Source: Paroedura picta (Eukaryota; Chordata; Lepidosauria; Squamata; Gekkonidae). Taken from it: DNA of 64,000 bases. Where the stretch lies: the NCBI RefSeq assembly GCF_049243985.1, contig NC_135371.1, positions 3,249,501 to 3,313,500 of the forward strand, read 5' to 3'. Numbering within the stretch: the stretch's first letter is position 1; each line of letters begins with the position of its first letter. The position numbers and the translations under genes were made by a program. Positions 40,550 to 52,195 of this stretch are shown piece by piece. The notes under the pieces were generated by a model. That model saw only the letters and a list, made by a program, of their open reading frames with translations, made no database searches and was not told the DNA's origin.

Positions 40550-40930
40550 AAACATAGAAGAACAGAGTAGGAAGGGACCTCTTGGGTCATCTAGTCCAAC
40601 CCCTCCCAACCCTTTCACTCATCCACTGCAACCTGCCACCCCCTCATCTCTCCAAAGGATCAGCCTCTCTGCCAGATGGCTCTCCATCTCCAAAGATGGA
40701 GAACCCACCTCCTCCCGAGGAAGCCTGTTCCACTCTGACTGTCAGGAACGTCTTCTGGATGTTTAGACGGAATTTCTTTTGCATTAATTTCATCCCATTG
40801 GTTCTGGTCCGTCCCTCCCTCTGGGGCAGGAGAGAACAACTCTGCTGGCAGCCTTTTAAATACTTCAGATCCCCTCTCAGTCGTCTCCTCTCCAGGCTAA
40901 ACAGACCAGGCGCCCCCAAAAGTCTTGGTA
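40550..40930 (-). repeat. CR1 LINE 3' fragment, second copy, unit 1
   Basis: CTCTTGGGTCATCTAGTCCA, TCTCCATCTCCAAAGATGG, GAATTTCTTTTGCATTAATT, GCAGCCTTTTAAATACTTCA. Orthologues at 50965-51345 and 61252-61632. Minus-strand codons resemble the CR1 ORF2 C-terminus ([18 protein letters not shown]). Confidence 0.75.
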
Positions 40931-41262
40931 TGACGTTATTTTTAACGTTTATTTCTACATTCTAACGTTTATCTCTAACGTTTCATCCAAGTTCAGATGG
41001 GCCTTCTCCGCACCTGGGTTGGATGCCCTCCCCTCTGCCATTCTTTTGGGTAGATTTCAGCATCAAGCCAATGCCTGCAAATGCCAGCGCTCTGCCAGTG
41101 GGGTAGAAATGATCTCTCTTAAAGTGCAAACTCTATGCTGAGGGCAGGAATCGTATCATTGGTCCCTTATTACGTTGCTTCAGTCGCTTAAAGCCGTCAT
41201 CAACCTCCGAGAGTCCTCTGATTAGATTTCTGCTAGAAGACAAAAAGCCAACCATCTCATTT
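40931..41262. other. Unit-end sequence, nothing recognised
   Basis: Contains AACGTTTATTTC and AACGTTTATCTC repeats near 40950-40985. Nearly identical at the ends of units 2 and 3 (51346-51685, 61633-61972). No coding potential seen. Confidence 0.4.
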
Positions 41263-41772
41263 GCTGTCTGCAAGGAATGAAATGATCTATCAAAGAAGGG
41301 GGTGACCAAATATTTAGGTGAGAGTCCGGTCTATTGCTCTCAATAAGCAGACTTTGTGGAAGAAAATCTCTTTATTGAAAGTATAACGAAACAAGCACCT
41401 CTGAATCCTCGCCCCTTTTCAACCCCTGGCGCCCTCGGACGCATTTGGGCACAGAACACTCTGGATGCCACCCCCCGTAGCCCAACCTGAAAACGGAAGT
41501 TAGACATAACTGGAGGCTCAGGCCCCCGAGGTCAGAGATGGCAGGACCCCAGAACATCCAAGGGCTTTCCAGCCAGACAGAACCCCTGATGCACCAGCCA
41601 CCTTCACACTGGCAAAGGCCAAAAGACAGAAAGAAGCTTGTGAAATAGCTATTTTATAATTTTTAAATGTTATTTTGGTCTAAAGGTTGCCAGCAAATAC
41701 TTCAATTACATGATTTTATCTCATTTTATTATATTGCCCATGCTAGTTAAAAGAATGTAATGAATAAACCAA

Positions 41773-43997
41773 CTAAGGCTTCGTCCTAGTATGAATATTT
41801 TTATGTTTTTTCAACCTGTCATTCCGAGAGAAGACCCGTCCACCCTCCAAGCATTTAAATGGCTTCTCCCCTGTGTGACTCTTTTGATGAGCAGTTAGGC
41901 TGCCATTACAAGAGAACGACTTTCCACACTCCAGGCATTTAAATGGCTTCTCCCCTGTGTGAATCTTTTGATGAGCAGTTAGGCCGCCATTACAAGAGAA
42001 CGACTTTCCACACTCCAGGCATTTATATGGCTTCTCCCCAGAATGAATCAGTTGATGTTTAATTAGTTGGCAATTATGAAAGAAGCACTTTCCACACTCC
42101 AAGCACTTATGTGGCTTCTCCCCTGTGTGAAGTGATCGATGTCTCTTTAAGCTGCCATTATGAGATAAGCACTTTCCACATTCTAAACACTTATATGATT
42201 TCTCCCCTGTGTGAACTTTTTGATGTCTCTTTAGGCCACCATTCTGGGCAAAGCACTTTCCACACTCCAAGCACTTATACGGCTTCTCCTTTGTGTGAAT
42301 CTTTTCATGAATTTTTAGGCAGCCTTTCAGAGAAAAGCACTTTCCACACTGCAAGCATTTATATGGCTTCTCCCCAGTATGAAATGTTTGATGTGCTCTA
42401 AAAGTGCAGAACCAAGAGAAGCACTTTCCACACTCCAAGCATTTATATGGCTTTTCTCCAGTATGAATCTTTTGATGTTTCCTTAGGTAGCTATTTTTAG
42501 AGAAGCACTTTCCGCAATCTAAGCATTTATATGGCTTTTCTCCAGTATGTATCTTTTGATGAACAGTCATGTCACGCTTCAGAAAAAAGCACTTTCCAAA
42601 CTCCAAGCATTTATATGGTTTCTCCCCAATATGAATCATTTGATGGTCTTTTAGAGAGCTGCTCCGAGAGAAGCACTTTCCACATTCCAAACACTGATAT
42701 GTCTTCTCCCCAGTATGAACTATTAGATGCTTTTTAAGAGTGTTCTTCGAAGAGAATGACTTTCCACACTCTAAGCATTTCAATGGCTTCTCCCCAGTAT
42801 GTGTCTTTTGATGCCCTTTTAGAATGTCCTCCTGAGAGAAGCGCTTCCCACACTCCAAGCATTTATATGGCTTCTCTCTGTGAGCCTTTTGATGTTTCCC
42901 AAGACTTTTTTTCAGAGAGTAGCACTTTCCACACTCCAAGCATTCATATGGCTTCTCCCCAGTATGAATCACTTGATGCTCTTTTAGAGAGCTGCTCCAA
43001 GAGAACGACTTTCCACATTCCAAACATTGATATGTCTTCTCCCCAGTATGAACTATTTGATGTATTTTAAGAGTTTTCTTCGAAGATAATGACTTTCCAC
43101 ACTCCAAACATTTATATGGCTTCTCCCCAATATGAATCTTTTGATGCGCTTTTAGAATGTCCTCTCGAGAGAAGCACTTCCCACACTCCAAGCATTTATA
43201 TGGCTTCTCTCTGTGAGCCTTTTGATGTTTCCCAAGACTTCTTTTCAGAGAGTAGCACTTTCCACACTCCAAGCATTCATATGGCTTCTCCCCAGTATGA
43301 ATCACTTGATGCTCTTTTAGAGCGCTGTTCCAAAAGAAGCACTTTCCACACTCCAAGCATTCATATGGCTTCTCCCCAGTATGGATCTTTTGATGTGATG
43401 TTAATCTGTGCTTATGGGAAAAGCACTTTCCACACTCCAAGCATTCATATGGCTTCTCTCCAGTATGGATCTTTTGATGTGATGTTAAGCTGTGCTTATG
43501 GGAAAAGCACTTTCCACACTCCAAGCATTCATATGGCTTCCCTCCAGTATGGATCTTTTGATGTGATGTTAAGCTGTGCTTACGGGAAAAGCACTTTCCA
43601 CACTCCAAGCATTTATTCGGTTTCTCCCCTGTGTGAATCCTTTGATGTCTGCTTCTTGCACTAGGCCAATGGAAACACTTGCCACAGTCCTTGCAGTTAT
43701 ATCTTTTATGATATGTTTTAGCACTGAATTTGGAGCTAAGCCCTTTCTGGGTCATGGCACCATTAGGCCTCCTTTTTCTCTTCCCTCTTTCATCTTGGGT
43801 TGAGACCTCAGGCTTATTTCTGCTCTGACAGGCCACCAATGTGCTTCTCTGTCTTTGTTTGGCTCCCCTTATTCTTCTGCCAGGCCTCTTTGGTATCACT
43901 TGACCCTCAGATTTCGTTTCCACCTGCAGGCGGTTGTCTTTTCCCACAAGACTCTTTCCCGAGTCCTTCTCCCTCGCCAACTCCCTCACGTCTGCAA
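41773..43997 (-). CDS. Unit 2 KRAB zinc-finger gene, finger exon (23 fingers)
   Basis: Acceptor CTCTCTCTTGCAG at 43998; phase 1 entry. The exon encodes about 740 residues: a basic linker ([17 protein letters not shown], then [16 protein letters not shown]) and 23 C2H2 modules, mostly CLECGKCFS. With start exon A and KRAB-1 the product is about 797 residues; with start exon B and KRAB-2 about 800. Two modules are degenerate: finger 14 reads CLEFG and finger 23 CLEGG, each losing the second zinc cysteine. Fingers 6 and 10 are followed by a shortened HREKP linker. The frame is intact. The role is presumably KRAB-mediated repression of specific DNA targets. Confidence 0.93.
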
Positions 43998-44219
43998 CTG
44001 CAAGAGAGAGACAGAAACCCAGTCAGAATGAAAAGGTACAAGGGCCAGTTCATGGATCAACTGAGTAGTGGTCCTAGAACCCCCTCCCAGAAGGAGTCTC
44101 AAAGCAGCTGACAATCGCCTTCCCTTCCTCTCCCCCCAGATCTCCCTCTTCATATTATTTTGGTCTGCTCATATCGCTCTCTGATTTCTGAAATTTTCAT
44201 TTGGATGAAATAGTGATTC

Positions 44220-44612
44220 CCAGTTGCAACGTATGGCTGTGAAAGCTGGACCATAAGGAAGGCCGAGCGTCAAAGAATTGAGGCTTTTGAACTCTGGTGC
44301 TGGAGAAGACTCTTGCGGAAACCTTGGACTGCAAGGAGAACAAACCGGTCAGTCTTAGAGGAGATCAGCCCTGCCTGCTCCTTAGAAGGCCAGATCCTGA
44401 AGATGAAACTCAAATACTTTGGCCACCTCATGAGAAGGAAGGACTCCCTGGAGAAGAGCCTAATGCTGGGAGCGATCGAGGGCAAAAGAAGAAGGGGACG
44501 ACAGAGAATGAAGTGGCTGGATGCAGTCCCTGAAGCAGTCGGTGCAAACTTAAATGGACTCTGGGGAATGGTAGAGGACAGGAAGGCCTGGAGGATCCTT
44601 GTCCATGGGGTC
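44220..44612 (+). mobile_element. BovB LINE 3' fragment in the KRAB-1 intron (unit 2)
   Basis: Orthologue of 33898-34292. The frame is better preserved than in unit 1, reading back through ARRTNRSVLEEISPACSLEG to MKLKYFGHLMRRKDSLEK. Confidence 0.85.
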
Positions 44613-44768
44613 ATAAATATCCTCTCTTTCTCAAGGCCTTTAAGCCCCCAAGTGTGGGAGCTCCCTTCTTTCCTTGGGGGAGAAGGAATGTGCGTCAAAG
44701 AGGGGCAAAGGAAGATGCCACCCCTCCCTTCTCCCTCGCGATCATTACGGAAGGGGAAAGAGCCTTAC

Positions 44769-44898
44769 CCAGAGAGGCCACGGTCTCATAATTGTCCTCT
44801 GTCACCTCCCAGAAGAGTTTTCTTTGGCCTGGATCCAGGAGAGCCCATTCCTCCTCCACGAAGAGCACGGCCACCTCCTCAAAGGACACCGGGGGTCT
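44769..44898 (-). CDS. Unit 2 KRAB-A exon 1 (KRAB-1)
   Basis: 130 bp, phase 0 in and 1 out. RPPVSFEEVAVLF, EEEWALLDPGQRKLFWEV, TEDNYETVASL. Same splice sites as unit 1 and an identical sequence in unit 3. Confidence 0.92.
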
Positions 44899-46644
44899 CT
44901 GAAAGAGGGAAAGAGGGCCCAGTGGATCCTGCATTCCTGCCCATGACTATTCCAGAATCAAAACCCCACTGGCCAGTCAACTGCTAGAAGAATGCAATAA
45001 ATCAATCTGAAAACCTCCACGAAATGTAAACTCAGACTATTGCAAAGAACTGGACCTCCCTTGGCCGAGACCCATCGGGAGGAAATAAACTGCACAGCGG
45101 TCATAACAACTGTGCTCTGAGACAAGGCTTCTTCTTGAAACATTTTTTGTCTGCAGAGGCGTTCTGTGTCCCTCTAAAGCTCGCATCCAGCTTGGTAAAC
45201 CTGAGCTGCCCTAATACAAGTCTATGAGTCCCTTGTTCTATTTTTAACCTAAGAAGCAATGTGATCCTTGGGGTCTCAATTCAGAGAACTTCTTGAGGGC
45301 GAGACTCCTGGAATCCCTCTTTAGGTCAGGGGTTCTCAATCTTTACTGTGGCGAGGACCTCTCGGTGGTACCGGTTTATCCATGGAGCACTTGTAGCACA
45401 TGGTACGGGCCCTGCAGTTGAAGGGGCTCTTGAGGAAGATGGACTTTGCAGCCTCCCTCTTGCAAGAAGTCCCCCCTTCTGCAATTCTTTAGGGGCTCCC
45501 CTTTCGCCTCAGCCCTGCGGGAAAGCCTGGCTTCAGCTGAAATCCCAGAGGTTCACTTTTGTAATTGGCAGGGGGGTGAATAAAACTATGTACTCTCAGG
45601 AGCTGTAGAACAGAACATTTTATTGCAACCCAATGCCAACTCACAGAGGGCCTGAAAGCTAAGGAAAAAAGAACACATCCAGGGGGGTGGAGTTTCCCTT
45701 CACCCCTAATCAGGTTTCAGTTAGCTCTTGGCTGACTGAACATTTTACTCCATTCACACACAGAGACACAAAGCACAACAGAGGGGGGGGAAGGGAAGGG
45801 GATGCTCTGGCGGCAGCATGGGCTGCATTTGATGGCCTCCACTGCAGCCTGCCAAGTGACGAGGCAGCCCACCCCCAAAGAAACAGACTCCCCTGCAAGA
45901 AAACCCTCGAAGGGTATTTCAGGGCGCTCCCCCCCCCCCCAAAAAAAAAAAAGAAATCTGGAATAGCCACTGAAGAGCAAAGCTGAAGGCAGAAAGCGGG
46001 GGGGGGGGGCTTTTCTCTCCCTGAAGGAGACTCAAAGCGGCTTACATTTGCCTTCCCTTTCCTCTCCCCACAACAGACACCCTGTGAGGCGGGTGAGGCT
46101 GAGAGAGCCCTGAGATTCCTGCTCCGTCAGAACAACTCTATCAGTGCCGTGGAGAGCCCAAGCTCACCCAGCTGGCTGCATGTGGGGGAGCAGAGAATCA
46201 AACCTATCTCGCCAGATTAGAAGTCCGCACTCCTAACCACTACACCAAACTGGCTCAGGAATACAACTGGTACTAGACTGGGGGGGGGGGGGAGGTGGAA
46301 GAACTCTGTGGATGGCCTCTCCCTCTCCCCAGGAGCTGGAAAGGCTGCAGCCTGGAGGCCCCCAGGAAGAGAACTCTCCAGCAGGGGCAGCTCCCACCCA
46401 GCATCGATCTGCAGCCTCTGAGACTCGGATGGAGGTAGTAGGAGGAGGAGGGGGGGGCCAGGGGTGGGGGATGGAAGGCGATTGGCTGGCCGCTGGACAG
46501 ACAGGCAGGCCGGTTGGAGGAGAAGGCACTCAGGGGCGGGACAGCTGCCCTGAGTGGGTGTTAAGGGCTGAGTGGCACTTAAGCCATGAGACCAGCCCCT
46601 CCTCCAAGCTCTTACCAGAAATATATAGTGGTACAGACACAGGT

Positions 46645-46931
46645 TGAATGAATGAATGAATGAATGAATGAATGAATGAATGAATGAATGAATGAATGAA
46701 TGATTTATTTATTTATTTGTATTTTTATACCGCCCTCCCCAAAGGCTCAGAGTGGTTTACATATAACTGAAACAATGCATGAAACCATACATATAATAAC
46801 ATATTATTAACTGGTATGACCAAGTTACAGTATAACATAACAGTATAACATTATAACATAAACATTGAATGAATGAATGAATGAATGAATGAATGAATGA
46901 ATGAATGAATGAATGAATGAATGAATGAATG
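46645..46931. repeat. Two (TGAA)n tracts flanking a LINE tail, unit 2
   Basis: Tracts at 46645-46702 and 46866-46931. The first is about twice as long as in unit 1. The second ends with a GCATGATG variant close to the start-exon donor. Confidence 0.9.
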
Positions 46932-46956
46932 CATGATGCCGAAATCCTGCACTCAC

Positions 46957-46995
46957 CTTTCCTGCAGAGGTGCCAAGGCCAAATTGTGTCTCCAT
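46957..46995 (-). CDS. Unit 2 start exon A
   Basis: ATG at 46995, METQFGLGTSAGK, donor GGAAAG|GTGAGT, phase 0. Promoter-like motif at 47116-47129. Confidence 0.7.
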
Positions 46996-47962
46996 GCGGG
47001 GGAAACAGGAAAGAGGAGAGGTCCTGAGGAACTGGATGTCTTCGTCTTGTGGAGAAACTGCACCGCTGACACCTAAAAATGGCCAGGTGGATGTCCCTGG
47101 TGCTCGCAAATCCTCCTGGGAAATGTAGTTCCCTACAATAGCAACACCCAGAGAGAATGAAAAACAAACAAGTATTTGGGAATGTTGGGTGGGATTTTTT
47201 GCTCATTAGTTGCTTTGAGGGGCAGCTTTCTTTGTATATGAATAAATCTTCCTTCTTGTTTTATCAAACCCCCTTCTTCAGGATCTCTTTCCTCCTCAGC
47301 CTCAATATAAAACGTACCGTATATACTCGCATATAAGCAGAGGCACCTAATTTAACCACAAAATCTGGGCAAACTTCTTCACTCGCATATAGGCCAAGGG
47401 TGGGAAAGGCTGCATCATCACAGGCTCTCCCCCCCAGCCTCCTCCCACCCCAACATATACAGAAAAGTCAAGAGGATAAATAGCTGCTGGGTTTTGTACC
47501 CTGCTTTTCACTAACCAAAGGAGTCTCAAAGCGGCTTACAATTGCCTTCCCTTCCTCTCTTGATGCCAGACACCCTGAGAGAGCTCTGACAGAACTGCTC
47601 TGTGAGAACAGCTTTGGCAGGAGAACCAAACAGTGTCCCCCGGGCCAGCAAACCAAAGCAGGTCAAGAGTACCCAAAGTTGGCAACCTACTACAAGAATT
47701 ACAACAGCTACCAAACTGGGAGAACGGGCGACTCTAACTACGACTGCAGTGCCCCCCAGAACAAAACACTGAAAGAAAGAACTGTACAGATCAAATTTTA
47801 AAGGAAACACAACCGCAAAAAGAAAAGGCAAACAATGCTGCCCGTCAGATAAAGGAAGAAACACTCGGAGAAAGAAACACCCAGAACATCTTGTCACTGA
47901 GGGGAAACCTTTACTCACAATAGAAGGGGGGGGGGAGAAGAAACAAGGGGAAAGAGGCTTAC

Positions 47963-48092
47963 ACAAAAAGGCCAACGTCTCGTGATTCTCCTGCACCACT
48001 TCCCAGAAGAGCTTTCTCTGGCCTGGATCCAGCAGCGCCCACTCCTCCTCCGTGAAGATCATGGCCCCCTCCTGAAGAGACACCGGGCAGTT
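47963..48092 (-). CDS. Unit 2 KRAB-A exon 2 (KRAB-2)
   Basis: 130 bp, phase 0 in and 1 out. NCPVSLQEGAMIF, TEEEWALLDPGQRKLFWEV, VQENHETLAFL. M-I replaces M-L of unit 1. Identical in unit 3. Confidence 0.9.
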
Positions 48093-48447
48093 CTGCAAAA
48101 GCAAAATATGGGTCATCTATTTCGGTCCCTCAACCACTCAAGAAAGGAAAGAAGGAAGGGTGATCCCAGCACCCACCCAATTAAGTGGGAGAAGGCAATA
48201 CTTCAAAGGGATGGCAAGGAAAATTGCAATCTTTTTAAAAAGCATTTAACAGGTATAATGCACTAAAAGTCTCTCAAATTCAGAAAATTGGACAAACCTG
48301 GGCTTCTCTTGGTCAAGTCCAATTACATTAAACAAACAAACAAACAAAGGACCCCGACTGACAACAGGACGCTTTCTGCTATACGCTGCGTTTCCAGAGA
48401 AGCTTTAAGCATTTCTTTCTTCAGTGGCTTTTTGTGTTGCTCTAAAA

Positions 48448-48553
48448 CAGGGGTAGTCAAACTGCGGCCCTCCAGATGTCCATGGACTACAATGGACTAC
48501 AATTCCCAGAAGCCCCTGCCAGCATCTGGAGGCTCGCAGTTTGACTACCCCTG
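48448..48553. mobile_element. Shortened M1 MITE at the start exon B donor, unit 2
   Basis: Same insertion as 38093-38228, with CTCTAAAA on both sides, but 106 bp: most of the right arm is deleted and TGGACTACAA is duplicated. The unit 3 copy at 58735-58840 is identical. Confidence 0.85.
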
Positions 48554-48566
48554 CTCTAAAACTTAC

Positions 48567-48614
48567 CTTAAGATCCTGGGAACAATATCTGGCCAAATGA
48601 AGCTGGTGATGCAT
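48567..48614 (-). CDS. Unit 2 start exon B
   Basis: ATG at 48614, MHHQLHLARYCSQDLK, donor CTTAAG|GTAAGT, phase 0. The empty BovB site (single TTTCACCGAAT) lies about 160 bases upstream. Confidence 0.6.
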
Positions 48615-49049
48615 TTTGCTCTGTTTCCCTCCTCAAGGAAGCCAAGGCCTGCCCATTCCAGGCTGCAAGAGAGGCAGGGCACAAACCTCCGGCACAAAGC
48701 GACCCTCTCCTGGAACGACCCCCGTTTGCACAACATGCCCCTGAGAGCCATTGGAACCTCTCCAAGAGATTCTGGATTTCACCGAATAACAACAGTTTAA
48801 AGCAAAACGCAACCTCCTGCAGAAAGAGCACCACATTGGAGGGGGGACACTGAAAAGCTACGTACGGGCCTCTCTGTCTAGGGTTCGGGATGGGGGTAGG
48901 AGTTGCGATGCCAAAAACGAAGGGGGTGGGCACATCCTGGTCCGGACTGAGGACAGAAAATCTCTCCCAGGTTTGCTTCAGAAAGGATGGTTTCCTCCTG
49001 AGAAAGCAGGCAGGTGGGGGCAGCCCAAATAGGGAGAGCTATTTTCACA

Positions 49050-49620
49050 AGACTCATAGAGTTGGAAGGGTCCTCCTGGGTCATCTAGTCCAACCCCCTG
49101 CACTATGCAGGACACCCACAACCCAATCGCTCACCCACTGTCACCTGCCACCCCCTTGAGCCTTCACAGAATCAGCCTCTCCGTCAGATGGCTCTCCAGC
49201 CTCTGTTTAAAAATCTGCCAAGATGGAGAACCCACCACCTCCCGAGGAAGCCTGTTCCACTGAGGAACCGCTCTGTCAGGAACTTCTTCCGGATGTTTAG
49301 ACAGAATTTCTTTTAATTAATTTCCTCCCATTGGTTCTGGTCCATCCCTCCTTCTGGGGCAGGGGAGAACAATTCTGCTCCATCCTCTACATCAGGGGTA
49401 GTCAACCTGTGGTCTTCCAGATGTGCATGGACTACAATTCCCACGAGCCCCTGCCTGCAAACGCTGGCAGGGGCTCATGGGAATTGTAGTCCATGGACAT
49501 CTGGAGGACCCCAGGTTGACTACCCCTGCCCTACATGGTAGCCTTTTAAATACTTGGAGGTGGCTCTCAGATCCCCTCCCAGTCGCCTCCTCTCCGGGCT
49601 CAACAGACCGAGCTCCCCCA
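49050..49620 (-). repeat. CR1 LINE 3' fragment with M1 MITE (49393-49528), unit 2
   Basis: Orthologue of 38884-39475; TAGAGTTGGAAGGGTCCTCC start, CCGAGGAAGCCTGTTCCACT, GTAGCCTTTTAAATACTTGG after the MITE. Confidence 0.75.
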
Positions 49621-50518
49621 AGCTTTCCTCCCGCGTCTCGGTCCCCAGACCCCTCCCCGTCTTTGTTGCAGGAGGATCCTTCCCTGCGGATCCCAAAGGA
49701 GAGATCTGCTTCTGGGGATCGCCCGCCGGAGAAAGCATCCGTGTGCATTGAAGACACCCAAATTTAGCAGAGCAGGATGCGGCCAAACGCCGCTTTGGGA
49801 TCTAGGGGAGGGGGAGGGGGGACCCTGTCCTTGCGCGAGATCTGTTGGGGGGGGATCCTCCACTCACCTTTCCTCCTGCAGGTGCGCAAAAGGCCAATTC
49901 TCCCGCGGAGGGATCCAGCTGTTCAGAACAGCGAGTTCCTTTTGTTCTCTCTGTTTACAAAGGGTGAGTTTTGATTTTTTTTGGGGGGGGGGGGAGGGAG
50001 GCTCCTTGTACCTGCAACTGGGCTTAATAAAGAGCAGGAGGAACTCCCGGTGGGCGCGCGTCCGTGATCCCGCGGATCTAGGATCTGCCTTGATTTTAGC
50101 AACACGAAGCAAAGAATCCTCCCCTTTGCAATGCCTGGGACCGCTCTGTTGCTCGCAAGGCCTTCTGGGAAATGTAGTTCCCTGCAACAACCAGCCCCAG
50201 GTGGATGGAGAGAGAGATTTCCTCCAGCTGCCTGAAACGGGGTGGACATTTGGAGAGCCACAGGTTGGCCACCCCCCCCCCCTGTATAGGATGGAACAGA
50301 GTTCTCACATCCGTTTAATCCTTTTACAAAACCACAGCAAACTGGGAATGCAGCCCATCTTAAGTGTCTTTTATTATTAATTATTTCCAAGACTGAGCGG
50401 TCTTCGGAAGCATACAGGAGATAGGGGAAGGGGGAGCGGGGATGAAGGCACAAAGCAGCCCCAAGGCCAATGAAAGCTTCGCACAAAAGTCAAAGAAAGG
50501 AAAGCCAGAACAAAGGGA

Positions 50519-50800
50519 AAGGTCTCCCCTGTGCAAGCACTGGGTCATGTCTGACCCTTGGGGTGACGCCCTCCAGCGTTTTCATGGCAGACTCAATATG
50601 GGGTGGTTTGCCAGTGCCTTCCCCAGTCATGACCGTTTACCCCCCAGCAAGCAAGCTGGGGACTCATTTCACCGACCTCGAAAGGATGGAAGGCTGAGTC
50701 AACCTTGAGCCGGCTGCTGGGATTGAACTCCCAGCCTCATGGGCAGAACTTCAGACTGCATGTCTGCTGCCTTACCACCCTGCGCCACAAGAGGCTCTTA
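50519..50800 (-). repeat. Sauria SINE (minus), unit 2
   Basis: GGTCTCCCCTGTGCAAGCAC to CACCCTGCGCCACAAGAGGC; the head is better preserved than in unit 1. Confidence 0.9.
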
Positions 50801-52195
50801 AGTGTCTATTGTGATAAAGTATTTCCAAGACTGAACAGTCATCCAAAACATACAGAAAGAGACAGGGGGTGGGCGTGGCTTTTTGACCAGGAAATGCCCT
50901 CTGACTCATTGCAACTACCCAACCTGGATCTCCGTGGACTATCAGGGTGCCATCTCCTCAGAAACATAGAAGAACAGAGTAGGAAGGGACCTCCTGGGTC
51001 ATCTAGTCCAACCCCTCCCAACCCTTTCACTCATCCACTGCAACCTGCCACCCCCTCATCCCTCCAAAGGATCAGCCTCTCTGCCAGATGGCTCTCCATT
51101 TCTAAAGATGGAGAACCCACCTCCTCCCGAGGAAGCCTGTTCCACTGAGAAACCGCTCTGACTGTCAGGAACGTCTTCTGGATGCTTAGACAGAATTTCT
51201 TTTGCATTAATTTCATCCCATTGGTTCTGGTCCGTCCCTCCCTCTGGGGCAGGAGAGAACAACTCTGCTGGCAGCCTTTTAAATACTTCAGATCCCCTCT
51301 CAGTCGTCTCCTCTCCAGGCTAAACAGACCAGGCGCCCCCAAAAGTCTTGGTATGACGTTATTTTTAACGTTTATTTCTACATTCTAACGTTTATCTCTA
51401 ACGTTTCATCCAAGTTCAGATGGGCCTTCTCCGCACCTGGGTTGGATGCCCTCCCCTCTGCCATTCTTTTGGGTAGATTTCAGCATCAAGCCAATGCCTG
51501 CAAATGCCAGCGCTCTGCCAGTGGGGTAGAAATGATCTCTCTTAAAGTGCAAACTCTACGCTGAGGGCAGGAATCGTATCATTGGTCCCTTATTACGTTG
51601 CTTCAGTCGCTTAAAGCCGTCATCAACCTCCGAGAGCCCTCGGATAAGATTTCTGCTAGAAGACAAAAAGCCAACCATCTCATTTGCTGTCTGCAGGGAA
51701 TGAAATTATCTATCAAAGAAGGGGGTGACCAAATATTTAGGTGAGAGTCCGGTCTATTGCTCTCAATAAGCAGACTTTGTGGAAGAAAATCTCTTTATTG
51801 AAAGTATAACGAAACAAGCACCTCTGAATCCTCGCCCCTTTTCAACCCCTGGCGCCCTCGGACGCATTTGGGCACAGAACACTCTGGATGCCACCCCCCG
51901 TAGCCCAACCTGAAAACGGAAGTTAGACATAACTGGAGGCTCAGGCCCCCGAGGTCAGAGATGGCAGGACCCCAGAACATCCAAGGGCTTTCCAGCCAGA
52001 CAGAACCCCTGATGCACCAGCCACCTTCACACTGGCAAAGGCCAAAAGACAGAAAGAAGATTGTGAAATAGCTATTTTATAATTTTTAAATGTTATTTTG
52101 GTCTAAAGGTTGCCTGCAAATACTTCAATTATGTGATTTTATCTCATTTTATTATATTGCTTATGCTAGTTAAAAGAATGTAATGAATAAACCAG

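Larger units (their letters stand above)
29896..41262 (-). repeat. Tandem duplication unit 1 (KRAB zinc-finger gene unit)
   Basis: First of four tandem units. The left edge is set where GCTGTCTGCAAGGAATGAAA begins to match the start of unit 2 at 41263. It is 11,367 bp, longer than units 2 and 3. Extra DNA includes a LINE piece at 29951-30390, seven more fingers than unit 2, and a BovB insert at 38463-38615. It lacks about 200 bp present in unit 2 next to 50179. Confidence 0.9.
41263..51685 (-). repeat. Tandem duplication unit 2
   Basis: 10,423 bp. Its part right of about 42385 is nearly identical to the same part of unit 3 at offsets of 10,252-10,287; the offset shifts mainly at (TGAA)n and G/C/A homopolymer tracts. 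Its left part differs from unit 3 by two fingers. Confidence 0.93.
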
